From Pseudochrobactrum asaccharolyticum (GTDB taxonomy: Bacteria; Pseudomonadota; Alphaproteobacteria; Rhizobiales; Rhizobiaceae): DNA of 64,000 nucleotides. Below are positions 27,096 to 34,644 of the stretch, one piece after another. Every line of letters begins with the position of its first letter. Positions within the stretch are counted from its first letter, which is position 1. Where the stretch lies: positions 310,001-374,000 of the forward strand of contig NZ_QNRH01000001.1 in NCBI RefSeq assembly GCF_003314995.1, read 5' to 3'. The notes under the pieces are model-generated. The model was not told where the DNA came from. It worked only from the letters and a program-made list of their open reading frames with translations, and ran no database searches. Made by a program: the position numbers and the translations under genes.

Positions 27096-27264
27096 CCAAC
27101 GGAGACGCGCAAATATAGCATTTGCGAGCCAAAAGTGCGAAGCGCCTCCGCAGGGAAATCAGTTCGCCGGACTGATTTTTTTCCTGCTGCGATGCGTCGG
27201 ATAATGCGTAAAAACTAATAGTTACAGCGGTTCCAACGATTCAGTCTTAACTGGGGCCGCTGTA
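27096..27264. repeat. Palindromic repeat family B, copy 1, with extra insert
   Basis: Shares AAAAGTGCGAAGCG, GCGTCGGATAATGCGTAAAA and TTACAGCGG...CCGCTGTA with the copies at 28374 and 36859. Between the first two blocks it carries about 49 extra bases with their own hairpin (GGAAATCAGT/ACTGATTTTT). An additional CGCAAAT/ATTTGCG stem lies to the left. It separates the convergent ends of gafZ and sufE. Confidence 0.8.
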
Positions 27265-27269
27265 TACTT

Positions 27270-27701
27270 TTAGGCTGCGTTTTGCAAAGCGACTTGAGCA
27301 TCATGGCGAACGCGCTGCACCATGGAGCGCAGGCCATTGGATCGCTGTGGCGTCAAATGCTCATCAAGCCCGAGGCTCTTGAGGACATTTTCCGCATCAA
27401 TTTTCAAAATCGCCGATGCTGTTTCACCGGAATAAAGCGCCAGCAAGATAGCGACCAGACCGCGCACAATATGGGCATCGGAATCGCCGAGAAATTCCAT
27501 TACCGGATCCGCACCTTGTCCCTGCGTGGTTTTCAGCCATACCTGACTGACACAGCCCGGAACTTTATGATCCGCATCACGCGCATCTTCCGGATAGGGC
27601 TGCAAATCACGTCCGAGTTCAATCACATAGCGGTAGCGGTCTTCCCAGTCGTCAAGAAACTCAAAGTCCGAAGCAATCGTGCTGATCTTTGAATTTGTCA
27701 T
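27270..27701 (-). CDS. sufE: SufE-type cysteine desulfuration protein
   Basis: A 143-aa cytoplasmic sulfur acceptor that takes persulfide sulfur from the desulfurase SufS and passes it to the Fe-S scaffold. The conserved active Cys is in KVPGCVSQVW (about residue 53). The C-terminal SRSNGLRSMV-type motif appears here as PQRSNGLRSMVQRV. ATG at 27701 follows GGAGAGACCT. It stands apart from any suf operon. Confidence 0.9.
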   Translation of the reverse strand: MTNSKISTIASDFEFLDDWEDRYRYVIELGRDLQPYPEDARDADHKVPGCVSQVWLKTTQGQGADPVMEFLGDSDAHIVRGLVAILLALYSGETASAILKIDAENVLKSLGLDEHLTPQRSNGLRSMVQRVRHDAQVALQNAA

Positions 27702-27782
27702 AGGTCTCTCCGCATCTTTATCAGTCATGCGCGGCTTATAGACCATTTTAATCGCAAAGGGAAAGTTTTCAGATAGGTACGT

Positions 27783-28196
27783 TTATCGCGGGCGCGGTGT
27801 AGGCACCGGAATTCTAACAAGAACAGATTGTGTGGCTGGTGACTGCACCGGCTGTTGCTGAGCTACTGGTGCTGGTGTTGAAAAACTGCCCAAAGCATCT
27901 TTGGCGCGCAGTAATGCCTGTTCGCCGGCCTGTTGTGCGGTGGCTTTTCCAGCCATGCAGATCGCAGGGTTGCGATCACAAAATGTGCTGATTTCCTGCA
28001 GGGTTTTACCCGCTTGTAACCATTGCTCAACCAAATCCGCAGGCGCATTCTGATCAGGCTGCGTTTGGGGCGTGGTCTGTACTGCACGACTGCTTTGGGG
28101 CTGTAATGCAGGATTATCGGCCTGCTTTCCCATAATGCCAGGCATTAGCAAAAAGACGCCTCCCAGCCAGAAAATACATTTAAGCAGAAATCTCAT
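27783..28196 (-). CDS. DUF5330-family exported/membrane protein
   Basis: A 137-aa protein beginning with the conserved MRFLLKCIFWLGGVFLLMPG membrane segment typical of DUF5330. A Gln/Pro-rich linker, a small Cys-containing helical core (FCDRNPAICMAG, two Cys) and a Pro-rich C-terminus follow. It probably faces the periplasm, anchored by the N-terminus. The function is unknown. It ends 81 bases upstream of the sufE start on the same strand. Confidence 0.8.
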   Translation of the reverse strand: MRFLLKCIFWLGGVFLLMPGIMGKQADNPALQPQSSRAVQTTPQTQPDQNAPADLVEQWLQAGKTLQEISTFCDRNPAICMAGKATAQQAGEQALLRAKDALGSFSTPAPVAQQQPVQSPATQSVLVRIPVPTPRPR

Positions 28197-28744
28197 GATC
28201 TGTGTTCCTGCCCGTTTACATTCTCTCGTGGGTGGTTGATCTCAGCAAATATATGAAATTCGTAATATTCATATATCTATAAAGCATAATCCTGTTGTCG
28301 CTATTAATATGGGCGGTCTTTCAGCACATTTCCCAGCATCGGACATATTTCTGAAGATTCTGATAAAATGTCTTTACAGCGCTTCCAGTTAAGACTGAAT
28401 CGTTGGAATCGCTGTAACTATTTGTTTTACGCATTATCCGACGCAAAACCGCTTCGCACTTTTGCTGGAAATGCTCTAACATTGTCTTTCCGTGTTTAAG
28501 TGCTGGAAATATTCCGTTTACCATAGACACAGAAGCTGCCTGTTTTTCGTGTAAAAAAGGCTTTGCGGCCTGTCTTGGGGGCGCGTTTTATCTATTCCTT
28601 AAAGTCTCAGCGTCCATTCTGTCATCGTCCGGTGACTGTTCCTTCATGTGTAAGAAGTGCGGCAGTTGAAGTGAGATTGTGTCAGAGTGAGTGTGCTGCG
28701 TGTACGGCATTTATGCGAAAACAATGAAAATGATTAAAGGCGGT
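28197..28744. other. 548-base gap between DUF5330 and the histidine kinase
   Basis: The central 100 bases are a family-B repeat (listed separately). A 69-codon minus-strand open frame across the repeat was not accepted. The remaining stretches probably hold divergent promoters for the DUF5330 gene and the kinase; no strong consensus was found. Confidence 0.5.
28374..28477. repeat. Palindromic repeat family B, copy 2 (inverted orientation)
   Basis: The reverse complement aligns closely with the copy at 36859: GCATTTCCAGCAAAAGTGCG, AAGCGGTTTTGCGTCGGATA, then ATGCGTAAAACAAATAGTTA, ending in the TTACAGCG/CGCTGTAA stem. Confidence 0.85.
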
Positions 28745-30772
28745 ATGAACAATGCCGTGACGGATCATAACCTGTTGGCGCAGACCCCGTTTGTGCAGAA
28801 TGGTGTGAAAGCGCATATTTCCTCTAAAGCTGAACATTTTTCTGCGTCCGATCTGCGTCCGGCTCTGCTGCTGTTCCCGTTGTTTCTGGCAATGGCCTTC
28901 TACAGCATTTTCCCGTTAATTTCTTTGAATGCATTGCTTGTCACTGCATTATCTTTCACTGGTGTGTCGGTGTTGATGCTGGCTGCACAGGCATCCGGTA
29001 TCCGTAACAGCCTGACCGGTATTGTCGCCCTGTCTTTCTACAGCGCTATTCTGGGATTCATGGCTTTGTTCGCTGGTGCTGATAATGCTCTGGTCTGGGC
29101 AATGGTGCTGGCGCTGCCGCTGGAACTCTGGCTGGTAACCCGTCATCGTGCTGCGGTCATGGCTGGCGGCGTGATTGCCGCTGCATTAATCGCGCTGTCT
29201 CAAGTTAAAGGTGTCAATACACAACTGGCATTGCCTGCCGGTGTGTCGACAACCTTCCTGTTTATCTATGCCGGTGCATTGCTGATGCGCGTATTACGCG
29301 TCTCTGTAGCTGCCGGTGTGAAGACACAGCAGCCTGTGGCTCAAGGTCATGCCGACAGCGATCTGGAAGCCGCATTGGATGCGCTGGTTATTCGTCTGGA
29401 TCAGGATGGCCATATCCGCTCCTTGTCAGATCGTTGTGTTGAACAATTCGGCGTGGATCGTGCAGTGCTGAATGGCACATTACTGCTGGATCGTGTGCAT
29501 GTTGCCGACCGCGTGCAATATCTCGCTTTTCTGGATGGTTTGAAGCACGGCAATGCTTTAATGAAGCTGAGCGGTAAGACGGAAATTCGTCTGCGCTGTG
29601 TCGAAGTTGCCGGTAAAACTGAACAGCCGACAATCTATTTCAATATATTTGAAATCGAAGGGCAGGTTAAATCTGTTGCTGGTCAGATGTCGGAAGGTTT
29701 TCTGATTGTTGCGCGTAATATCGCGCAGGAGCAGGCTGTGCAGCAGCAGATCATGCAGCAAAGCACAGCGATTGAGAACCTTGAAACCTCGCGCGGTCGT
29801 CTGCTGGGAACAGTAAGCCACGAACTGCGCACACCGCTGAATTCGATTATCGGTTTCTCCGATCTGTTGCTGCATGATGTGGCTGGGCCATTGCAGAGCG
29901 AGAAGCAGCGTGAATATATCGACCTGATCCGCAAATCCGGCAATCATTTGCTAGAAGTGGTCAATGGTATTCTGGAAGCATCGCGTGTGGAATCCGGTCA
30001 GTATCCGGTACAGCATGAGCGTTTCTCAGTGCGCGACAGCGTGACAATGTGCAGCTCTATGCTGATGCCTTTGGCAGAGAAAAAAGGCGTTATTCTCTGT
30101 GACCGCATTCATCCGGATGTAACGGATATGATCGCAGACCGCCGTGCTATTCGTCAGATTTTGATTAATCTGGTTTCCAATGCGATCAAATTTACAGATC
30201 GCGGCGGCTGCGTGACGATTGAAGTCATGCCGGATATGATGAAGCAGGCCTATGCAGGCACACAGCAAAATCTGGTTATCTCGGTTTCTGATACCGGTAT
30301 TGGCCTTGAGGCGCATGAGATTGAACGTCTTTGCCAGCCTTTCAGCCAGATCAATAATACGCAGACCCGTATGCAGGAAGGCTCCGGTCTTGGTCTCTAT
30401 GTGGTGAAAGGGCTCGTTAGCCTACATCAGGGAGAGATGGATATTCGCAGCCGTAAAGGTCAGGGCACAACTGTTTCTGTAACCTTGCCACAAAGTCTGC
30501 CGCAGCAGGTTGTGGATAATGGTGTGATGGTTGCAGGTCAGGCCGCAAATCAGGCACCATTGCAGCCTATGATGCAGGCGGGGCGTGTTTCAACAGATAT
30601 TCGCAGCGCTCTTGAACAAGTAAAGACAGCAATTATCAATCTTCAGGCCGGTGAAACTGAAGGTCATCAGACCGCAGCAGGACAGGCAGAAAGTAGTTAT
30701 GACGGAAAGACAGAGCCGCAGCGGTACGAAACGCAAGGGGACTTCCATGCGCAAAAACGCAAAACGGCGTAG
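28745..30772 (+). CDS. Six-TM PAS-type sensor histidine kinase (DivJ-like layout)
   Basis: A 675-aa inner-membrane kinase with about six membrane helices (about residues 35-180) and a PAS-like domain (about 210-320). The HisKA domain has phospho-His 359 in HELRTPLNSIIGFSDLL, followed by the HATPase domain with N-box (LINLVSNAIKFTD), DTGIGL and GSGLGLYVVKG. No receiver domain and no cognate regulator gene is adjacent. The layout resembles cell-cycle kinases of the DivJ/PleC group, but this is not proven. ATG at 28745 follows AAAGG; earlier GTG/ATG starts are possible. It overlaps the next gene by 26 bases. Confidence 0.85.
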   Translation: MNNAVTDHNLLAQTPFVQNGVKAHISSKAEHFSASDLRPALLLFPLFLAMAFYSIFPLISLNALLVTALSFTGVSVLMLAAQASGIRNSLTGIVALSFYSAILGFMALFAGADNALVWAMVLALPLELWLVTRHRAAVMAGGVIAAALIALSQVKGVNTQLALPAGVSTTFLFIYAGALLMRVLRVSVAAGVKTQQPVAQGHADSDLEAALDALVIRLDQDGHIRSLSDRCVEQFGVDRAVLNGTLLLDRVHVADRVQYLAFLDGLKHGNALMKLSGKTEIRLRCVEVAGKTEQPTIYFNIFEIEGQVKSVAGQMSEGFLIVARNIAQEQAVQQQIMQQSTAIENLETSRGRLLGTVSHELRTPLNSIIGFSDLLLHDVAGPLQSEKQREYIDLIRKSGNHLLEVVNGILEASRVESGQYPVQHERFSVRDSVTMCSSMLMPLAEKKGVILCDRIHPDVTDMIADRRAIRQILINLVSNAIKFTDRGGCVTIEVMPDMMKQAYAGTQQNLVISVSDTGIGLEAHEIERLCQPFSQINNTQTRMQEGSGLGLYVVKGLVSLHQGEMDIRSRKGQGTTVSVTLPQSLPQQVVDNGVMVAGQAANQAPLQPMMQAGRVSTDIRSALEQVKTAIINLQAGETEGHQTAAGQAESSYDGKTEPQRYETQGDFHAQKRKTA

Positions 30773-31757
30773 TTTTGGCAGACGGTTTTTTGATGCTTGC
30801 CTGACCGGTGTGTCACGCATGGCGCTGGCTGCCGGTGATCTTGTAGCGCGTAATCCTGTGGTTGCCGGTGGGGCAACCGCATTTCTTGTGACGCTTGGTT
30901 TTGTTGCCAGCAATGCGATCTGGTATCAGCCGCAGGCGCATGATGGTGTGTTCTTTAAAACGCGCCCTGAACAGGTTTTTCGCGCGGTTGCAAAAGATGA
31001 CAGTGAGGCCGCGCGCCGTATTACAGGAAATACCGCGCCGCAGGAAACTGTGCGTCAGATTGCAACCACAACACCTGAACAAAATCAGCCGCAGGCTGTT
31101 GCGACTTTACCGGACACTACAGTTGATGGCGGTGATCTGCCAGCTTTGGCGCCGAACGGCGACAAACAGGTTGCGATCCTGCAATATAATCTGAAGCAGC
31201 TTGGTTTCTATAGTGGTAATGTCGATGGTCTGACTGGACCGCAAACCCGCGCGGCACTGGAGCAGTGGCAAAGCGTGCAGGCAAAACTTACACCGGAGCA
31301 GGCACCAGTTCAGACAGTTGCAACCAAGCCTGTTGAAAACAAAATGACGATTGCTGAAGCAATCTCTGTGGCAGTGCCGGAAGCACGTCCGGAACACAGT
31401 TCTGCCCGCTCTGTACCGGTTGCGGAAAAACGGCCTGCACCGATCATGGTCAGAACGGAAGAAAAGCCCGTTGTTCAGCCTGTACGCACGCAACCCCAAC
31501 AGCAGGAAAGAACCGCTTCCGTTGAACCGGTTGCTGCCAGAGCGTCCGGTGGGCAGGCGGTCTCTGCTGAGGAGCTGGTGCGAATTCAGGCCGGTTTGAA
31601 AGCCTTCGGTAATGATATGGTAGTGGTGGACGGTGTTCCGGGTAAAACCACGGAAGATGCAATTCGGGAATTCCAGAAATTGTTCCGTCTCAATGTCAGC
31701 GGTAAACCTGATTCTGAACTGATCGGCAAAATGCGCGAAATCGGCCTTATCAGCTGA
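30747..31757 (+). CDS. Membrane-anchored protein with two peptidoglycan-binding domains
   Basis: A 336-aa protein with a basic N-terminus and one membrane helix (NPVVAGGATAFLVTLGF, about 37-55). A long Pro/Gln/Glu-rich periplasmic linker carries two PG_binding_1 repeats: VAILQYNLKQLGFYSGNVDG (about 142) and IQAGLKAFGNDMVVVDGVPG (about 275). It probably binds the cell wall. ATG at 30747, preceded by AAGGGGA, lies inside the kinase 3' end (26-base overlap). This suggests co-expression and perhaps a shared role in envelope or cell-cycle sensing. Confidence 0.82.
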   Translation: MRKNAKRRSFGRRFFDACLTGVSRMALAAGDLVARNPVVAGGATAFLVTLGFVASNAIWYQPQAHDGVFFKTRPEQVFRAVAKDDSEAARRITGNTAPQETVRQIATTTPEQNQPQAVATLPDTTVDGGDLPALAPNGDKQVAILQYNLKQLGFYSGNVDGLTGPQTRAALEQWQSVQAKLTPEQAPVQTVATKPVENKMTIAEAISVAVPEARPEHSSARSVPVAEKRPAPIMVRTEEKPVVQPVRTQPQQQERTASVEPVAARASGGQAVSAEELVRIQAGLKAFGNDMVVVDGVPGKTTEDAIREFQKLFRLNVSGKPDSELIGKMREIGLIS

Positions 31758-31783
31758 TTTGACGGGAACAGGTATTTATACTG

Positions 31784-32125
31784 ATGCGTCTGACGAGTGA
31801 ATTCTGGGTTTCCGCATTTATGCGGCGTATCCGCCAAGCCGATGGTTTTGCCTATCTGGTAAGGCGCGGTGCAACGGAGGCCGGTGCGATCTTTATCAAG
31901 ATACGTGATCGTGATGGTCATTTTGATCTGTATATGCCTGCACCCCAGAGCGAATATGATCCGGAGCGTGCGGATGAGCGCCGCTTCATTCTTTACAAGC
32001 AAAGTGATGACGAGCAATTGCTCAATGAACAGCTTGAGAAGGAACTACGCTTTGACCCTGACCTTTGGCTGGTCGAGGTGGAAGACTGCACGCAAGCTGC
32101 AGAATTACTGAACAGCGGATTATAA
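31784..32125 (+). CDS. DUF1491 family protein
   Basis: A 113-aa cytoplasmic protein that matches DUF1491 of alphaproteobacteria: RLTSEFWVSAFMRRI at the start, GAIFIKIRDRDG in the middle and DPDLWLVEVED near the end. The function is unknown. It follows the peptidoglycan-binding gene by 26 bases and likely shares its transcript. Confidence 0.88.
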   Translation: MRLTSEFWVSAFMRRIRQADGFAYLVRRGATEAGAIFIKIRDRDGHFDLYMPAPQSEYDPERADERRFILYKQSDDEQLLNEQLEKELRFDPDLWLVEVEDCTQAAELLNSGL

Positions 32126-32155
32126 AAAAAAGCCCGGTTTTACTGGGCTTTTTTG
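32126..32155. terminator. Bidirectional terminator overlapping the 3' end of the DUF2336 gene
   Basis: An A-run, GCCC (32132-32135), GGGC (32145-32148) and a T-run form a hairpin. Its right half encodes the last codons of the convergent DUF2336 gene (stop at 32140-32142). Confidence 0.8.
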
Positions 32156-33243
32156 TGCTGAATAGTGCTGTCGCTATTGGCGGCATGGGTGAAGCTGTCT
32201 GTTGCATTCTCCGCCATATCGCGCAATTGGTTGCGCAGCTTTTCATTCACATCATCGGCTTTCCAGCGTCTCACAGCAGCGGAAGCCTGCTCAGAGCTGA
32301 TCGAGCGATAAATATGGACGAATTCACGTAATTGCTCACGTTCACCGTGGATAGTGCCCAGAACGGCTGTGAGGATCAGATAAGTGTCCTGTGCGGTCAG
32401 GCCGATGGCTTTGAGTGCCAGCGGCAGCTGTGAGTTCGGCCAAGTCCCGATGATTGTCTCAGCGCGCATATAGCTGACATCCAGTGCATCCGCGAGCGCT
32501 GTACGGAACAGGCTGTTATCAATCAGCAATGCCATATCGATGAGATGCTCAGCCAGTGCCGGACGCAAATAGGACGTCAGCGATAAAGCGCCGAGATCAT
32601 GAGTGGCAAATGTCTGTGGTGCCTGAGCCTGCGTATTGGCAGAGCGGAAGGACGGAATGCTTGCCGGTGAACCGGCAGGCGCTTTGCTGGCCGATGGTTC
32701 ACTGGTCGCCGGAGCAGAAGCATAATGCATGCTTTGCACTTCCGGCTCTTTCGCTTCAACCACGACAGGAACTACGGGCAGGGGTTGTTCAGCATTCAGT
32801 GCCTGTTTGATGATCTCATCATCATAATTTTCTAAAAGCGGCAGCAACAGCGGATCAACCGGTTGGCGACGTGCAATCACACGCGCATGAGACAGACCGT
32901 TCTTGTCGATAATATCCATAAAGTCGCCGGTCTTAAGGATCGGGGAGCGCAGCAGCAATGGTGCGCTGACTTCGATATTATCATTGGCCAGAGCCAGAAC
33001 CAGTTTGCGCGGCGCAGCATCATGCTGCGCTAGAATAGCTGAAACCTGTCGTTTGGCGCGTGGTGTTGCAGTTTCCAGTAATGGCAGAGCCAGATCTTCA
33101 AATTGCTGGCTGTCGTGGCGTGTCGGGCGTGTCAGGGAGGTAAAGCCTGCAACAGTTGCGGCCAACAGATCGTCGGTCTTGTGGTGTACGGAATGACCAC
33201 TTCCGGATAATGTTTCCAAAGCGCGGAATTGATCAGTGGTCAC
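32140..33243 (-). CDS. DUF2336 family protein
   Basis: A 367-aa protein with the helical-repeat DUF2336 domain found in alphaproteobacteria (FEDLALPLLETATPRAKRQV region and APLLLRSPILKTGDFMDII). An Ala/Pro/Ser-rich linker (about 170-215) and a second helical block follow. Some relatives are linked to cell-cycle or response-regulator pathways, but the function here is unknown. It uses a GTG start at 33243 with AAAAGGGG upstream. A TTAACCAT half-site lies about 105 bases upstream (33349-33356), consistent with possible CtrA control. Confidence 0.82.
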   Translation of the reverse strand: MTTDQFRALETLSGSGHSVHHKTDDLLAATVAGFTSLTRPTRHDSQQFEDLALPLLETATPRAKRQVSAILAQHDAAPRKLVLALANDNIEVSAPLLLRSPILKTGDFMDIIDKNGLSHARVIARRQPVDPLLLPLLENYDDEIIKQALNAEQPLPVVPVVVEAKEPEVQSMHYASAPATSEPSASKAPAGSPASIPSFRSANTQAQAPQTFATHDLGALSLTSYLRPALAEHLIDMALLIDNSLFRTALADALDVSYMRAETIIGTWPNSQLPLALKAIGLTAQDTYLILTAVLGTIHGEREQLREFVHIYRSISSEQASAAVRRWKADDVNEKLRNQLRDMAENATDSFTHAANSDSTIQHKKAQ

Positions 33244-33428
33244 GCGTATTTACCCCTTTTACGCTTACACAACACGAATAAAACAAGAATTCCCGTCAAA
33301 AACACGGGCAGATAATGTGCACTCTAAGGGACAACACTTAGCAATCAATTAACCATCGGAGATTTTAGGGTAAATTCCAGTTTAATTAATCAAAAATTGA
33401 GAGGTTTGCCGGTGCTGGTTGTGACCGT

Positions 33429-33977
33429 TCAGTTCTCCAGAGAAACGCTCATACATTCAGCGGATTTCAGAAATTCACTGACTTCATCACGCCATGTGGT
33501 ATCCGGCTCAAAAACACGCAGAACAACAATACCTTCGCTGGCAGTCTGATTAACCAGCACTGATTGCTCAAGCTGTTGCGGCATGCTCTGTTCGAGCAGG
33601 ATTTTTTGCAGCGGTGAGACAAGCAGCAGGTCAGTTACCGGAGATACCTGATCATTAAGGCTGAAGGTAATATCGCCCTGATGATTATAGAGCGCCAGCG
33701 ACCAGAACGGTACTTTACCGATAGCACTGATATGAACAGGTCCGTTCGACAGATCAAAGCGGCAGACCGCACTGCGCATCAGCGGGTCGCTGCGCATAGC
33801 CCAGTTTTTACCTTCCAGCGGGTGGAAAGTTTCCGGCGGGCCTAATTGTTCCACGCGATTCCACAAAGTCTCCGAAGCATAGGACGGAACCAGCAAGATA
33901 ACCGTAATATGGACAATCGCGGCTCCGAGCAGGCCGAGCAGCAGGGCATAAAGAAGCTGCAACAGGGAATATCTCAT
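33429..33977 (-). CDS. DUF1254-type membrane protein
   Basis: A 182-aa protein with an N-terminal membrane helix (LLYALLLGLLGAAIVHITVI) and a periplasmic beta-rich domain. Together with its upstream neighbour it forms the DUF1254/DUF1214 pair common in Rhizobiales. The start overlaps the DUF1214 stop by 4 bases (ATGA), so they are translationally coupled. The function is unknown; envelope location is inferred. Confidence 0.78.
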   Translation of the reverse strand: MRYSLLQLLYALLLGLLGAAIVHITVILLVPSYASETLWNRVEQLGPPETFHPLEGKNWAMRSDPLMRSAVCRFDLSNGPVHISAIGKVPFWSLALYNHQGDITFSLNDQVSPVTDLLLVSPLQKILLEQSMPQQLEQSVLVNQTASEGIVVLRVFEPDTTWRDEVSEFLKSAECMSVSLEN

Positions 33978-34591
33978 CGGACCGCTCCTTTGCAAGCAAT
34001 CCGTTTTAGCTCAGGCATTTGCGGGTTCTCAAAGCCGACCGAACTACCGAGCGCGGTGTCATAGAGTGTCATTATCAACTGATAGGGGCGGGTCGCGTTG
34101 ATCGCCAGCCAGTTGCCGGATTGTGCATCGGATGAAACAGAAATGAGCAAGCTGGAATCATCGCGATACCAGATCATCTGGCTATGCAATGCCTGCGGCA
34201 GTCCTTGTTTGCTTAACAGAGGATGGTCGGTTAGGTCGCTGGCGTGAAGTGTCCAGAAACGTGAGGGCGGTACCTGACCTTGCAGACTATAGTCACAGCG
34301 GGGATCAAGCTTTGCACCATCCGTATCATAGCGCAGCACAAAGCGTTGTCCCTCTGCTGCGCCAAGCGGCAACAAAGCAGCACGGCTGCGCTGCGCACGG
34401 GCATAAGGGTCGGCATCTGCGCTGCCATAAAGGGGCGATGCTTGCCATTGGCCGATGGTCAGATGGTTAAAACCTTCAAAATTATTGAGAGCATAAAGCG
34501 CACTGGCTGTGCCGCCTGCAAGGGCGATGGCACAGATCACGATTGTCAGAAATATGGTTCTGATATTGCTCATACAGAATCTATAAAACAT
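33974..34591 (-). CDS. DUF1214-type membrane protein
   Basis: A 205-aa protein with one N-terminal membrane helix (IFLTIVICAIALAGGTASALYAL) and a periplasmic domain containing PSRFWTLHASDL and NWLAINATRPYQLIMTLYD, the pattern of DUF1214 C-terminal domains. It is first in a two-gene operon with the DUF1254-type gene. ATG at 34573 is an alternative start. Next on the same strand upstream is the penicillin-binding protein terminus region, but they converge on different transcripts or a long operon. Confidence 0.78.
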   Translation of the reverse strand: MFYRFCMSNIRTIFLTIVICAIALAGGTASALYALNNFEGFNHLTIGQWQASPLYGSADADPYARAQRSRAALLPLGAAEGQRFVLRYDTDGAKLDPRCDYSLQGQVPPSRFWTLHASDLTDHPLLSKQGLPQALHSQMIWYRDDSSLLISVSSDAQSGNWLAINATRPYQLIMTLYDTALGSSVGFENPQMPELKRIACKGAVR

Positions 34592-34644
34592 GTCCGGTTA
34601 ACATTGCCTGTCATTCTGTCATAACAGGCTTATTAAAATGAGCT

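Noticed and set aside
28321-28530. 69-codon minus-strand open frame
   Set aside because: Runs through a palindromic repeat; its sequence is explained by the repeat.
30511-30519. Perfect DnaA box TGTGGATAA
   Set aside because: Lies inside the histidine kinase coding sequence with no second box nearby; expected by chance in this length.
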